In this document: positions 16,793 through 26,584 of the stretch, piece after piece
Numbering within the stretch: the first letter of the stretch is position 1
Layout of the letters: every line of letters starts with the position of its first letter
Source of the DNA: Alphaproteobacteria bacterium
GTDB taxonomy: Bacteria; Pseudomonadota; Alphaproteobacteria; UBA9219; RFNS01
DNA: 46,881 bases
Reading direction: 5' to 3'
Assembly: GCA_009927055.1 (NCBI GenBank)
Contig: RFNS01000297.1
Location: forward strand, 1 to 46,881
Translations under genes and position numbers: made by a program
Notes under the pieces: model-generated
What the model was told of the DNA's origin: nothing
What the model saw: only the letters and a program-made list of their open reading frames with translations
Databases searched by the model: none

Positions 16793-19455
16793 GCCGAAAG
16801 CAATTGTTGTGCCGCGCTCAGCTTGGCCAAACGTTCTTGGTTTTCCTGCAGTCTGTCGCGGTGGTCGTCAATCACCTCCGGCGGGGCTTTGGCCACAAAG
16901 TCGCTGTTGCTCAGCTTCACGTTGATTTTATCAATTTCTGCCTTGCATTTTTCTTCTTCTTTTTTCAGGCGCGTGCGCTCGGCGGCCAGATCAATCACAT
17001 CAGCCAGCGGCAGCATCAGGGTCATGCCGTCCACCACATCCTGCGCTGATTGACCAACCGACGCCGCCACAAATTCGATGCTGGCCACGCGCGCCAGGCG
17101 CTGAATAAAACTGGCGTAATCATGCAGGGCTTTTTGCTGATGGGGCGTGGCATCCTTCACCAGCAGCACGATGCTGGCCGAACCTGGCACGTTCAACTCG
17201 CTCCGCACTGTGCGGATGGCGCTGATCAGCTTAATAATCAAACCCACATCCTGCCCGCCCTGCGGGGCTTGAATATCTGGCCACGCGCACGTCATCAGTG
17301 TGCCGAATTTTTGTGCGCCAAAATCCTTGAACAGCTCGGCCGTCACAAAAGGCATGAAGGGTTGCAACATGCGCAAAATCTGCTCCATCGTCCAGGCGGC
17401 GGTGGCGCGCGTTTCGGCCTTCGCCACCTCATCGGCGCCGGCAAAAACGGGTTTGGCAAATTCCACATACCAATCGCAGAACTGATCCCACACAAAGGCA
17501 TAGGCGGCCTGCGCCGCCAAATCGAAGCGATAATTTTTCAACTGTTCGGCCACATTGTTGGCACACTGGGAAATTTCCCCAACAATCCATTGATTGATGG
17601 CCAGCCCAACCGTGCGGTGGTCAAAGTTTTCTTGCCACACGCAATCATTCATCTGACAAAAACGCGCGGCGTTCCACAATTTGGTTACAAAATTGCGGTT
17701 CCCCTCAATCCGTTTTTCGGCCAAGCGAATATCGCGCCCAGGCGCGCACAACTGCGCCAGCGTCAGGCGCAGCGCATCGCACCCGTATTGATCAATCACC
17801 GACAGGGGGTCAATCACATTGCCCTTGGTCTTCGACATTTTTTGCCCGTCGGCATCGCGGATGAGTCCATGAATGTAAACCGTGCGGAACGGCACATCGC
17901 CCATCACATGCAGGCCCATCATCATCATGCGGGCCACCCAGAAAAAGATAATATCAAACCCTGTCACCAGCACATCGGTGGGGTAATAGCGCGCAAGATG
18001 CGCTGTTGTGTCGGGCCACCCCAGCGTTGAAAACGGCCACAGGGCCGATGAAAACCACGTATCCAGCACATCGGCATCGCGCGTGAGTGTGGGATTTTTC
18101 CCATAAATTTTTTCGGCCTCCGCCATCGCCTCGGCCTCACTCTCGGCCACAAACACCTGGCCATCCGGCCCGTACCATGCCGGAATTTGATGCCCCCACC
18201 ACAGCTGGCGCGACACGCACCACGGCTGGATATTTTTCAGCCAACTGTAATAGGTGTTGGTCCAAGTGGCAGGCACAAATTGCGTGCGGCCCTCTTCCAC
18301 CGCCCTGATCGCGGGCGCGGCCAGCGCCGCGGCATCGACATACCATTGATCCGATAATCGTGGCTCCAGCACAACGCCCGACCTATCACCGTGCGGCACG
18401 GCATGACGAAGCGGCACGATTTTATCGACCAGCCCTTGCGCTTCCAGCTCGGCCACAATTTTTTTGCGCGCCACAAAACGATCAAGCCCGCGATAATCGG
18501 GCGGCACATTATCATTCAAACAGGCATGCTCATCGAACAAATTGATCAACCCACCGTTTTGCTGTTGCGCAAAATAAGGTTTATCGCGGTGGCGCTGCCA
18601 TACGGCGAAGTCGTTAAAATCGTGCGCGGCGGTGATTTTCACCGCACCGCTGCCCATCTCGGGGTCGGCCGCTTCGTCGGCAATTACGGGGATTTTTCGG
18701 TTGGCAATGGGCAGCGTAACATATTCGCCAATCAAATGTTTATACCGCTCATCATTCGGGTTCACGGCCACGGCCCCATCGCCCAGCATGGTTTCGGGCC
18801 GCGTGGTGGCGATGCATAAAAATTGTGTGGGGTCTTTCACCACCGGATATTTGATATGCCACATAAACCCGTTCACATCGCGCGATTCAACTTCCAGATC
18901 AGACACAGCGGTCAGCAGCGTCGGATCCCAATTGACCAGGCGTTTATCGCGATACAACAGTTTTTCGCGGTAAAGCTGCACAAAAATTTTTGTCACCGCC
19001 GCGCTTAGCCCAGCATCCATCGTAAAACGCTCGCGCGACCAATCGGGCGAGGCGCCAAGACGTCGCAGCTGGCGTGTAATGTTGCCGCCCGATTCTGCCT
19101 TCCATGCCCATACTTTTTCTAAAAATTTTTCGCGCCCCAGTGTGCGACGATCTGTTTTCTGGGCGGCCAGCTGGCGTTCGACCACCATCTGGGTGGCAAT
19201 GCCAGCATGATCGGTGCCCGGCTGCCACAAAGCATCGGCCCCCTGCATGCGCTGAAACCGCACCAAAATATCTTGCAGCGTGAAAGTAAGGGCATGACCC
19301 ATGTGCAGGTTGCCTGTTACGTTGGGCGGCGGCATCATGATGCAAAAAGGTTTTTGGGGGCTGTGCGTCTGGCAGGCAAAAAGCCCGGCTTGTTCCCAGG
19401 CGGCATAGTGCTGGGGTTCAACCGCGGTGGCTGAATAATTTTTGTCGAGTGTCAT
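16789..19455 (-). CDS. valS: Valyl-tRNA synthetase
   Basis: Class Ia aminoacyl-tRNA synthetase charging tRNA-Val, with a CP1 editing domain. HIGH-type motif HMGH at 51-54 (PPPNVTGNLHMGHAL), editing-domain TTRPETMLGD (217-226), catalytic KMSKT at 539-543, anticodon-binding domain, and a C-terminal coiled coil (about 815-880, rich in Lys/Glu). 888 residues, full length. There is no Shine-Dalgarno site; a good -35/-10 pair ends 6 bases before the ATG. Confidence 0.98.
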   Translation of the reverse strand: MTLDKNYSATAVEPQHYAAWEQAGLFACQTHSPQKPFCIMMPPPNVTGNLHMGHALTFTLQDILVRFQRMQGADALWQPGTDHAGIATQMVVERQLAAQKTDRRTLGREKFLEKVWAWKAESGGNITRQLRRLGASPDWSRERFTMDAGLSAAVTKIFVQLYREKLLYRDKRLVNWDPTLLTAVSDLEVESRDVNGFMWHIKYPVVKDPTQFLCIATTRPETMLGDGAVAVNPNDERYKHLIGEYVTLPIANRKIPVIADEAADPEMGSGAVKITAAHDFNDFAVWQRHRDKPYFAQQQNGGLINLFDEHACLNDNVPPDYRGLDRFVARKKIVAELEAQGLVDKIVPLRHAVPHGDRSGVVLEPRLSDQWYVDAAALAAPAIRAVEEGRTQFVPATWTNTYYSWLKNIQPWCVSRQLWWGHQIPAWYGPDGQVFVAESEAEAMAEAEKIYGKNPTLTRDADVLDTWFSSALWPFSTLGWPDTTAHLARYYPTDVLVTGFDIIFFWVARMMMMGLHVMGDVPFRTVYIHGLIRDADGQKMSKTKGNVIDPLSVIDQYGCDALRLTLAQLCAPGRDIRLAEKRIEGNRNFVTKLWNAARFCQMNDCVWQENFDHRTVGLAINQWIVGEISQCANNVAEQLKNYRFDLAAQAAYAFVWDQFCDWYVEFAKPVFAGADEVAKAETRATAAWTMEQILRMLQPFMPFVTAELFKDFGAQKFGTLMTCAWPDIQAPQGGQDVGLIIKLISAIRTVRSELNVPGSASIVLLVKDATPHQQKALHDYASFIQRLARVASIEFVAASVGQSAQDVVDGMTLMLPLADVIDLAAERTRLKKEEEKCKAEIDKINVKLSNSDFVAKAPPEVIDDHRDRLQENQERLAKLSAAQQLLSA

Positions 19456-19461
19456 GCCGCC

Positions 19462-19489
19462 ATTAAAGCATTTTATGGCGCGGCGGCAA
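19462..19489 (-). promoter_or_regulatory. Putative leaderless promoter of valS
   Basis: Minus strand TTGCCG (19484-19489), 16-base spacer, TTTAAT (19462-19467), then GGCGGC and the valS ATG. Transcription would begin at or within a base or two of the start codon. Confidence 0.55.
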
Positions 19490-19494
19490 GTGTT

Positions 19495-20226
19495 TTACGA
19501 CGCGGCGCGATAGCCCTGTTTTTTCATCATCGCCCGCTCATCCAGCCATTCTTGGGCAAAGGCCACATGCTGCCAGTTATCAAACCAGGGGCCGCCGCGC
19601 GTATAGTGAATAACATTTGGGTTGATGGCGGGGTCAGAATGACCTTCCAGCCAGTTCCAGGTGGGTGAGACATTGCCAATGTCACCATCCGCCAGCCAGC
19701 AGAAGCGATGCAGATCGCGCCCGGGCAGGGTGTTGACCATCTCAAGCGTCAGTTTTTTATTGGCGGGGTGAGGCACATTCCACACCATCATGCTCGACCA
19801 GTTTTTGCGCGAATATTGTGTCTGGGCCTGATTATCCATTTTCGTGGCTTCGGCGGGACGATAATCGTGCTGCACGCACCACAGGGCTTTGCTGTCATCC
19901 ACGTCGTTGATCAGCTTAAAAATATCATGGCGCCATAAAAAATCGCAATCACAAAAAACAGCCCACGGCGTGGTGGCCAGATGCGGCACCAGAAAACGGG
20001 TGATGGCAAACTCGGTGCTCATCGGCGCATCTGAAAAATCATCCCACAACCGGCCATCACGCGTGCTGGTGGGGCGCGTGTACAGGCCTTGCGCGCGTAA
20101 ACGATCGATCTTGAGGGGGAAAATATCAACAGGCGCCGATGCGTGGCGCTGAATAGAAAAGGCGGTAACATCATAGGCTTCGGGTTCCCGCTTATCAAAG
20201 CCGATGTAAACACTGAGTGGGGTCAT
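19495..20226 (-). CDS. Glycosyltransferase-like protein
   Basis: 243 residues. The N-terminus SVYIGFDKREPEAYDVTAFSI and a DCDFLW motif (a DxD-type metal/nucleotide-sugar site) after VPHLATTPWAVFCD suggest a GT-A fold enzyme of the GT8-like type. A Trp-rich C-terminal half with LADGDIGNVSPTWNWLEG fits acceptor handling. Acceptor and sugar are unknown. There is a G-rich stretch (AGGGTGGGGGC) before the ATG. It follows hdaA by 24 bases on the same strand. The assignment is from motifs only. Confidence 0.65.
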   Translation of the reverse strand: MTPLSVYIGFDKREPEAYDVTAFSIQRHASAPVDIFPLKIDRLRAQGLYTRPTSTRDGRLWDDFSDAPMSTEFAITRFLVPHLATTPWAVFCDCDFLWRHDIFKLINDVDDSKALWCVQHDYRPAEATKMDNQAQTQYSRKNWSSMMVWNVPHPANKKLTLEMVNTLPGRDLHRFCWLADGDIGNVSPTWNWLEGHSDPAINPNVIHYTRGGPWFDNWQHVAFAQEWLDERAMMKKQGYRAAS

Positions 20227-20250
20227 GCCCCCACCCTGCGCCCCGACACC

Positions 20251-20928
20251 TTAAAAAAGCGTTTCACCACCTTTTTCGTCCTCTTTCTCAAGCGCCAGCA
20301 GCAAAGACAGCGAGATTTTCCGCTTGGTCTGCATGGCCGCGTCATCAAGCCGTTCAACCCATTGCAGCAGCGTGGCGGGGTTCCGCCCCCGATGCCGCAA
20401 CAGGTGGTTGATCACCTCTTGCCCCACATCTACCTGCCTGTCGGCAAAGGCTTTGGCCATCATCTGGCGGCATAAATCATCATCGGGCATGGCCAGCGTG
20501 GCCAGCCCCATGGCCATGAGGCGCGAACGCAAATCGTTCAGGGAAATTTCCCAGCCTGCCGGCGGACGCGTTGATGTTAAAAAAATACATCCACCCTCGC
20601 CGTGCAATCGTTGCAGTAAATGAAAAAGCATTTCTGCATGGTGCGCCGATAATTGTTGATCGACATCATCGATCGCAAGGGGGGGCAAAGCATGCTGTTC
20701 TTCAAGGAGTGATGTAATATCAGACACAGTCATTTTTTTTGCGCCGCGCTGCTGCACAAACACATTCAGCATGTGCGTCTTGCCGGTGCCGCGGTCACCC
20801 TGCACAATCAAGCCGCCCGCGGGCCAGTGGGGGAAACGCTGAAGCCACGCCACCGCCTGCTGATTGGCGGAGCTGATCATAAAATGTTCGGCGTCATAGC
20901 AGGTCGCGCGACCAAACGGAAAAACCAT
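20251..20928 (-). CDS. HdaA/DnaA-like AAA+ regulator of replication initiation
   Basis: Resembles Hda/HdaA, which promotes hydrolysis of DnaA-bound ATP after initiation. Contains QGDRGTGKTHML (Walker A), a short Walker B region (LAIDDVDQQ), sensor region FLTSTRPPAGW, and a lid domain ending near the C-terminus; no DnaA-type DNA-binding helix-turn-helix domain is present. 225 residues. The start is uncertain: ATG at 20928 lacks a ribosome site, and a GTG at 20943 just after the preceding stop is equally possible. Placement beside perM and purM-purN is the usual alphaproteobacterial arrangement. Confidence 0.85.
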   Translation of the reverse strand: MVFPFGRATCYDAEHFMISSANQQAVAWLQRFPHWPAGGLIVQGDRGTGKTHMLNVFVQQRGAKKMTVSDITSLLEEQHALPPLAIDDVDQQLSAHHAEMLFHLLQRLHGEGGCIFLTSTRPPAGWEISLNDLRSRLMAMGLATLAMPDDDLCRQMMAKAFADRQVDVGQEVINHLLRHRGRNPATLLQWVERLDDAAMQTKRKISLSLLLALEKEDEKGGETLF

Positions 20929-20950
20929 TTGCGGGGTGGGCACGGCGGGC

Positions 20951-22015
20951 CTATGTTTTTTTAAGATAGTAATAGGGGCTGGCTTTATATTGGCGCACCA
21001 GAAAACGCAGCACAACGCCCAACACAGCCGCCAGCGGCACCGCAATTAACACACCCACAAACCCCAGCAAGGCGCCGCCCGCAAAAATGGCGAACATAAT
21101 CCACACCGGATGCAGCCCCACCCTATCACCCACCAATTTGGGGGTCAGGAAATATCCCTCAATCACCTGGCCCACCACAAAAACCATCAACACCGAAAAC
21201 ACAGGCCACGCCCCCTCAAACTGCAGCAGCGCCAGAATAAGACTGATCACCCAGCCAAACGTGGTGCCCACATAAGGAATGAACGACAAAACACCCGCCG
21301 TAATGCCCACCACAGCGCCGTAATCCAGGCCTGTCAGCGAAAGGCCCACGGCATAAAAGGTGCCAAGGAACATGCACACCAGCGCCTGCCCGCGCACAAA
21401 GCCGGCCAGCGTGTTATCGATGTTCTGCAGCTCGACCACAATCATATCGTGCTGACCGCGGGGGATGATATCATCAACCGCCGCCACAAAATGGGGCCAG
21501 TCGCGCATCAGATAAAACGCGACCACAGGCGTGACCACCAGCAGCATCAGCAAATCGAAAATCGCCATGCCGCCCGACAACACATGCCGCAACACGGCGC
21601 CCACCCAGCTGACAACATCGCCCGCATATTGGGTCATGGCGCCTTCAATTTTTTGCAAATCGTGCGGTGATAAATGCGCCAGCCATTCGTTGATGAGCGG
21701 CTGAAAATGGTTTCGAATGCGCGTGGCATAGCCAGGAATAGCGCCCACCAGCTCGACCAGCTGTGCATTAATCAGCGGCAGCACCAGCGCCGAGACCAAA
21801 ACAACCAGCAGCGTGAACGCCAGCAGAATAATCAGCGCCGCAAACCCGCGCCCCATGTTAAAGCGGCCCAAAGCATTGACCGCAGGATTAAGGAAATAGG
21901 CAATGGCCAGCGCCGCCACAAACGGCAGCAGCATGGGCGAAAGCGCCCACACCACCAGAATAAAAACAACCAGCGCAATCAGCCAAAATCGGGCGTTTTG
22001 GGCGGGCGTCATCAA
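20951..22015 (-). CDS. AI-2E/PerM family membrane transporter
   Basis: 354 residues with about eight transmembrane segments, the family pattern of paired N-terminal helices, a soluble helical insert (about 85-145) and a C-terminal helix bundle. VGQVIEGYFLTPKLVGDRVGLHPVWIMFAI is the conserved family block. Substrate is unknown; the family name comes from the E. coli AI-2 exporter TqsA and does not prove quorum signalling here. Start overlaps the DUF2066 stop by 4 bases. Confidence 0.9.
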   Translation of the reverse strand: MMTPAQNARFWLIALVVFILVVWALSPMLLPFVAALAIAYFLNPAVNALGRFNMGRGFAALIILLAFTLLVVLVSALVLPLINAQLVELVGAIPGYATRIRNHFQPLINEWLAHLSPHDLQKIEGAMTQYAGDVVSWVGAVLRHVLSGGMAIFDLLMLLVVTPVVAFYLMRDWPHFVAAVDDIIPRGQHDMIVVELQNIDNTLAGFVRGQALVCMFLGTFYAVGLSLTGLDYGAVVGITAGVLSFIPYVGTTFGWVISLILALLQFEGAWPVFSVLMVFVVGQVIEGYFLTPKLVGDRVGLHPVWIMFAIFAGGALLGFVGVLIAVPLAAVLGVVLRFLVRQYKASPYYYLKKT

Positions 22016-23112
22016 TTAATCCCCACAACATCCTGCCCCACCAGCTGCCATGTGCCATCGGTGCGGCTTTGGCCCAGCGTCAGCTGCGATTGCTGCAATT
22101 GTTCTTGCAAACGATACAACTCGCCCTGAAACGCCAGCTCGACCACCACCTGATTGCGCGTAAAGGCAATGACCTGAACCTTATCAATGGCGCTAATATC
22201 CATCAGCTGCCGCTGGATTTTCTGCCACGCCAGCACATCACTGATGGGCACATTCACCAGCATGCGGGCCGAGGGGCCGGCTGGTTTTTGCGTCGCCACC
22301 ATCCACGCTTTCGCCAACTGATCGCGCACTTCTTTGGCGCTGGCCTCTATCTGCAATGTCAGCGGCGCGTCAGTTAAATTCATGGTGCTGCCACCCGTGG
22401 GCACGCCGTTGGCCCCAAAGCGCAGCAGCTGCAAACGTTTGGCCTTGGTGCCGTCATCGTCCAACTGCAACAGCGGCACAATAATGCCGCTGGCGCCATA
22501 GCCGCTGGCAGCTTTCGCCAGCGCTTCTCTGTTCTCAGATAAAATATCTTTGGCGCTAATGGTGCTGGCCGCCGTCAAATCATTCGGCGGCACAATCAGC
22601 GGCACCAGCGATTCCTGCGTATCCATGTGCGCCCAGGCCTCGTACCACGGCGTCACTTCTTCCCACAAAATGTTGCGCCCGCCCTGCTGCACCACCGGCA
22701 GCACCAGCACAGGGGGGCTGCGCGTATCGGTGTATGTGGCGGCCTTGCCGGCCAGCATATCGCGCACGGGGTCGGGCTTGAAGCGCACATTCAGCGTGGC
22801 CAGATATCGCACGGCCGAGGCTTTTTCCTTCACAATCTCAAAATCCTGCACCAGCGCGGCAATGGTGGCCCCATCCAGCGGGCTGATGTCATAGGTGCTG
22901 CCCAAACGCTCCATCAGCTGTTGCAGGGCCAAGCGCTGACCTTCAGCAATGGCCTGATCGCGCGCGGTGGCCGCATTCTCGGCCGCCACATCGACCTGAA
23001 CATTGCTGACCTGAAACAGCACACCATCGTGATTGTTTTGCGCAACCGCGGGCAGAGCCAGCATGAGCAGAAGCAAGGCCAATTGACCTTGTCGAAGGGC
23101 ATACCTAAACAT
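22012..23112 (-). CDS. DUF2066 domain-containing exported protein
   Basis: 366 residues with a signal peptide (about 5-25, ending LPAVAQ). The DUF2066 region (about 30-250) includes RDQAIAEGQRLALQQLMERL, KPDPVRDMLAG and SPPVLVLPVVQQ. The C-terminal third ends with an ACT-like repeated segment seen in such proteins. Function unknown; it is co-transcribed with perM and hdaA. The start at 23112 is inferred from the signal peptide; only 24 bases separate it from the divergent purM start. Confidence 0.8.
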   Translation of the reverse strand: MFRYALRQGQLALLLLMLALPAVAQNNHDGVLFQVSNVQVDVAAENAATARDQAIAEGQRLALQQLMERLGSTYDISPLDGATIAALVQDFEIVKEKASAVRYLATLNVRFKPDPVRDMLAGKAATYTDTRSPPVLVLPVVQQGGRNILWEEVTPWYEAWAHMDTQESLVPLIVPPNDLTAASTISAKDILSENREALAKAASGYGASGIIVPLLQLDDDGTKAKRLQLLRFGANGVPTGGSTMNLTDAPLTLQIEASAKEVRDQLAKAWMVATQKPAGPSARMLVNVPISDVLAWQKIQRQLMDISAIDKVQVIAFTRNQVVVELAFQGELYRLQEQLQQSQLTLGQSRTDGTWQLVGQDVVGIN

Positions 23113-23136
23113 AACAGTAAAAATAAGAGGAACCCC

Positions 23137-24222
23137 ATGCCAACGCAAGCCGCCACCCAAACTGCCCACCACGATGCCTATGCCGCCTCGGGCGTTGATG
23201 TGGATGTGGGCAATGCGGTGGTCGAAGCAATCAAGCCGCTGGCCAAAACCACGCGCCGCACGGGGGCCGATGCCGATTTGGGCGGGTTTGGCGCCTTGTT
23301 CGATTTGAAAGCGTGTGGCTACCGCGATCCCATTCTGGTCACCACCACCGATGGCGTGGGCACCAAATTAAAAGTTGCCGCCGCCACCAACATGCTGGAA
23401 GGCGTAGGCCAAGACCTGGTGGCCGTGTGCGTGAATGATCTGATCGCGCAAGGGGCCGAACCCCTTTTGTTTCTCGATTACTATGCCAGCGGAAAATTGA
23501 CGGTGGAAAACGCCCGTCGTCTTGTCAGCGGCATGGCGGCCGGGTGTCGCGAAGCCGGCTGCGCGCTGGTGGGCGGCGAAACGGCCGAGATGCCCGGCAT
23601 TTACAACGGCGATGATTTTGATCTGGCAGGCTTTGCCCTGGGCGCGGTCGAGCGCGAGGCCGTGCTGCCGCGCGCCGATGTCAATGAAGGCGATGTGATT
23701 ATTGGCGTGGCCTCCAGCGGGTTGCACAGCAATGGCTATTCGCTGGTGCGGCGCATTTTGGCCGAACAACACCTTTCCTATGATTCCGCCTGCCCCTTTG
23801 ATACGCAGGAAAGTCTGGCCAGCTATCTGCTGCGCCCCACGCGCATTTATGTGAAAAGCGCGCTGGCGGCGGTGCGTGCGGGGGCCAAGGCCATTGCCCA
23901 TATCTCAGGCGGCGGTTTTATCGATAATATGCCGCGCGTCATTCCTGATTCACTGAACATTCGCCTTGATATCACCAGCTGGCCCATGCCGCCCGCCTTT
24001 GTGTGGCTGCACAAAAACGGCCCTGTTTCGGGGGTCGATATGGTGCGCACCCTTAATTGCGGAATTGGTTTAACGGTTGTCTCTGCGCCCGAAAATGCGG
24101 GGGCGGTTGAGCAGGCCTTTGCCGCGTATGGCGATAAAACCTGGCGCATTGGCCGCATGGTGGCCCCCACCCCAGGCGCCCCTCGCGTGCAGATTGATAA
24201 CCTGACCAAGGTTTTTTCGTGA
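23137..24222 (+). CDS. purM: Phosphoribosylformylglycinamidine cyclo-ligase (AIR synthetase)
   Basis: Fifth step of purine synthesis, closing FGAM to AIR with ATP. YAASGVDVDVGN, TTDGVGTKLKVA, VCVNDLIAQGAEPLLFLDYYA, GGETAEMPG, SSGLHSNGYSLVR and HISGGGFIDNMPRV are the canonical blocks. 361 residues. An AGAGGA site precedes the ATG. A possible promoter (TTGACC at 23083-23088, TAAACA at 23106-23111) lies inside DUF2066. The stop overlaps the purN GTG start. Confidence 0.98.
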   Translation: MPTQAATQTAHHDAYAASGVDVDVGNAVVEAIKPLAKTTRRTGADADLGGFGALFDLKACGYRDPILVTTTDGVGTKLKVAAATNMLEGVGQDLVAVCVNDLIAQGAEPLLFLDYYASGKLTVENARRLVSGMAAGCREAGCALVGGETAEMPGIYNGDDFDLAGFALGAVEREAVLPRADVNEGDVIIGVASSGLHSNGYSLVRRILAEQHLSYDSACPFDTQESLASYLLRPTRIYVKSALAAVRAGAKAIAHISGGGFIDNMPRVIPDSLNIRLDITSWPMPPAFVWLHKNGPVSGVDMVRTLNCGIGLTVVSAPENAGAVEQAFAAYGDKTWRIGRMVAPTPGAPRVQIDNLTKVFS

Positions 24223-24809
24223 ACCGCAGCCGCGTTGCCGTCATCATCAGCGGGCGGGGCAGCAACCTTTTGGCCCTGCTTCAGGCGGCGGCCGACCCCG
24301 CCTTCCCGGCTGGCATTGACCTGGTCATCAGCAACCGGCCACAGGCGGCGGGCTTAATGTTTGCCAAACAATTCAACATTCCTGCCCAAGTTATTGATCA
24401 CACAAACTTTCCCGATAAAGCTTCATTTGAAGCAACACTTCATGATGCCCTGATAACGGCACATATTGAATGGATTTGTCTGGCGGGTTTTATGCGTATT
24501 TTGTCGGCGCCCTTTATTGAAAAATGGCGGGGGAGAATCCTGAACATCCACCCATCCCTGCTGCCGGCCTTTCCGGGGCTGCACGTGCACGAACAGGCCC
24601 TGGCGGCGGGGGTGAAATTTTCGGGCTGCACGGTGCATTATGTGGAAGCCGGGGTGGATACCGGCAAAATTATTGATCAGGCCGTTGTCCCCGTGTTGCC
24701 CCACGATACGGCCGAATCGCTGGCCGCCCGCGTGCTAGAGGCCGAGCACATGCTTTATCCCGCGGCCTTGGCGCAGATTATTTCTTTGGCGAATGCTCAT
24801 CAGGTTTGA
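24219..24809 (+). CDS. purN: Phosphoribosylglycinamide formyltransferase
   Basis: Third step of purine synthesis: transfers formyl from 10-formyl-THF to GAR. The N-terminal VAVIISGRGSNLLALL, LAGFMRILS, and HPSLLPAFPGLHVHEQAL with the catalytic Asn/His region, then SGCTVHYVEAGVDTGKIIDQ, are all present. 196 residues. It begins with GTG, overlapping the purM stop in a GTGA junction. Confidence 0.97.
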   Translation: MNRSRVAVIISGRGSNLLALLQAAADPAFPAGIDLVISNRPQAAGLMFAKQFNIPAQVIDHTNFPDKASFEATLHDALITAHIEWICLAGFMRILSAPFIEKWRGRILNIHPSLLPAFPGLHVHEQALAAGVKFSGCTVHYVEAGVDTGKIIDQAVVPVLPHDTAESLAARVLEAEHMLYPAALAQIISLANAHQV

Positions 24810-24840
24810 TCAACACCTCAGTGTAATGTTTCAGAAACAA

Positions 24841-24932
24841 CGTGTCATTCCGGCGCATGCCGAAATCCATGGACAAAACGTGAGGCAAAAAAATGGGAAA
24901 AAAACTTGATTTCCGCTTTCGCGGGAATGATA
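24841..24932. repeat. Palindrome doublet after purN
   Basis: GTCATTCCGGCGCATGCCGA faces TTTCCGCTTTCGCGGGAATG with about 35 bases between. The left hairpin has drifted in its stem. Confidence 0.8.
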
Positions 24933-24978
24933 CATTATGTTAAGTGTTGATACACTCAGAATATAAGGAGTATCCACC

Positions 24979-25131
24979 ATGTCATCACCACCCACCCCCC
25001 AACAACTCCAAGCCACGATGAACGAGCTTCTGCCCCGCGCGCAAGCTGGGTGGCAATTTTTCTTGAAGGCCACGGTGGTGGGCTGCGGCGGCGTGGCCGT
25101 GCTGCTGCTGGGCCTGCTGCTGCTGGTTTAA
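24979..25131 (+). CDS. 50-residue single-pass membrane protein
   Basis: A short reading frame with a strong AAGGAG site 8 bases before its ATG. It encodes a Pro/Gln-rich N-terminus (MSSPPTPQQLQATMNELL), a WQFFLKATVV segment and a leucine-rich C-terminal membrane helix (VAVLLLGLLLLV). The layout (short cytoplasmic part, one C-terminal helix) resembles small accessory subunits such as the aa3-oxidase subunit IV family, but no oxidase genes are near and I do not assign a family. Confidence 0.65.
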   Translation: MSSPPTPQQLQATMNELLPRAQAGWQFFLKATVVGCGGVAVLLLGLLLLV

Positions 25132-25175
25132 GGTCGAACTCAACTGAACAGGAGCGTTGATCACGTTAACACGAT

Positions 25176-25279
25176 CGTCATCCCCGTCCCCGCCTGCGCG
25201 AGGACAGGCTCCGGCGGGGATCCATTCATCCACTCGCACTTGTTTCTGGGCATGGATTCCCGCCTTCGCAGGAAGGACG
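25176..25279. repeat. Palindrome doublet before ndk
   Basis: CGTCATCCCCGTCCCCGCCT with a longer GC-rich hairpin reading to CGGCGGGGATCCATTCATCC faces CATGGATTCCCGCCTTCGCA plus GGAAGGACG. The left arm has a 20-base insertion within the stem. Confidence 0.8.
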
Positions 25280-25332
25280 TGTTTTTGATGTTGATTAAGC
25301 CCCACTATGATAGGGATAGGGCTTACTTTTCA

Positions 25333-25755
<423 letters not shown>

Positions 25756-25785
25756 GTTTTTTTCTCGTGTCTGTTGCTCACGCCG

Positions 25786-25813
25786 CTTATAACACAGGCG
25801 GGGGCGCTGGCAA
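25786..25813 (-). promoter_or_regulatory. Putative sigma70 promoter of ndk
   Basis: Minus strand TTGCCA (25808-25813), 16-base spacer, TATAAG (25786-25791). The leader before the ndk ATG would be about 24 bases. Confidence 0.6.
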
Positions 25814-25819
25814 GGGCGG

Positions 25820-25847
25820 TTGGCAGACACAAAAAAATGCCTATACT
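25820..25847 (+). promoter_or_regulatory. Putative leaderless promoter of gmk
   Basis: TTGGCA (25820-25825), 16-base spacer, TATACT (25842-25847), then GCCGCC and the ATG at 25854. Both hexamers match the consensus at 5 of 6 positions, and the start codon falls where transcription should begin. Confidence 0.65.
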
Positions 25848-25853
25848 GCCGCC

Positions 25854-26501
25854 ATGACAAGTCACCTTTACCGCGATATCGAGCGCCGCGGGCTGATGCT
25901 GGTGCTCTCCTCACCCTCGGGGGCCGGAAAAACCACCATCTCGCGCCTTTTGCTGGAACAAGATAAAAACCTGCAACTGTCTATTTCAGTCACCACGCGC
26001 CCCAAACGCCCCGGCGAGACCCACGGGCTGGATTACAGTTTTGTCGATACGGCCACCTTCAACCGCATGGCCGAAAAAAACGAACTGCTAGAACACGCCA
26101 AGGTTTTTGGCCACTATTACGGAACACCCCGCGGGCCGGTTGAAACCTGCCTTTCGGCCGGGCACGATATTTTGTTTGATATCGATTGGCAGGGCACGCA
26201 GCAGCTGGCCGAACGCATGCGTCAAGATTTGGTCAGCATTTTTATTCTGCCCCCCAGCTGGAGCGAGCTGGAACGCCGCCTGCAAGCGCGCGCACAAGAT
26301 GAAGCCCGTGAAATTGCCAACCGCATGAGCAAAGCCGCCGATGAAATGAGCCACTGGCAAGAATATGATTATGTTATCATCAACGAAGACCTGGAAGTCA
26401 GCCTTTACAGTGTGCGCAGCATCTTGCACGCCGAGCGGCTGAAACGCAGCCGCCAACGCGGCCTCTATGACTTTGTGAAAAACCTGAAGGAGGGGAATTG
26501 A
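25854..26501 (+). CDS. gmk: Guanylate kinase
   Basis: Phosphorylates GMP to GDP with ATP. P-loop SSPSGAGKT at 19-27, GMP-binding [43 protein letters not shown] and the lid region with [14 protein letters not shown]. 215 residues. No ribosome site precedes the ATG; initiation is probably leaderless. Together with ndk next door it forms a GMP-to-GTP segment. Confidence 0.97.
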   Translation: MTSHLYRDIERRGLMLVLSSPSGAGKTTISRLLLEQDKNLQLSISVTTRPKRPGETHGLDYSFVDTATFNRMAEKNELLEHAKVFGHYYGTPRGPVETCLSAGHDILFDIDWQGTQQLAERMRQDLVSIFILPPSWSELERRLQARAQDEAREIANRMSKAADEMSHWQEYDYVIINEDLEVSLYSVRSILHAERLKRSRQRGLYDFVKNLKEGN

Positions 26502-26584
26502 GCAGACTCTCTTTTAAGAGATAATCTTTCAAGTGGATTCTGTGTGCCCCTTATCCTGCACCAAGAAATTTGTGTTCTCAATCA

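Noticed and set aside
20951-22015. Quorum-sensing AI-2 exporter
   Set aside because: Family membership (AI-2E/PerM) does not establish substrate, and no luxS-type gene is nearby.
26503-26525. Terminator hairpin between gmk and tRNA-Leu (CTCTTTTAAGAG)
   Set aside because: The stem is only 5 bp with a 2-base loop and no good T tract.
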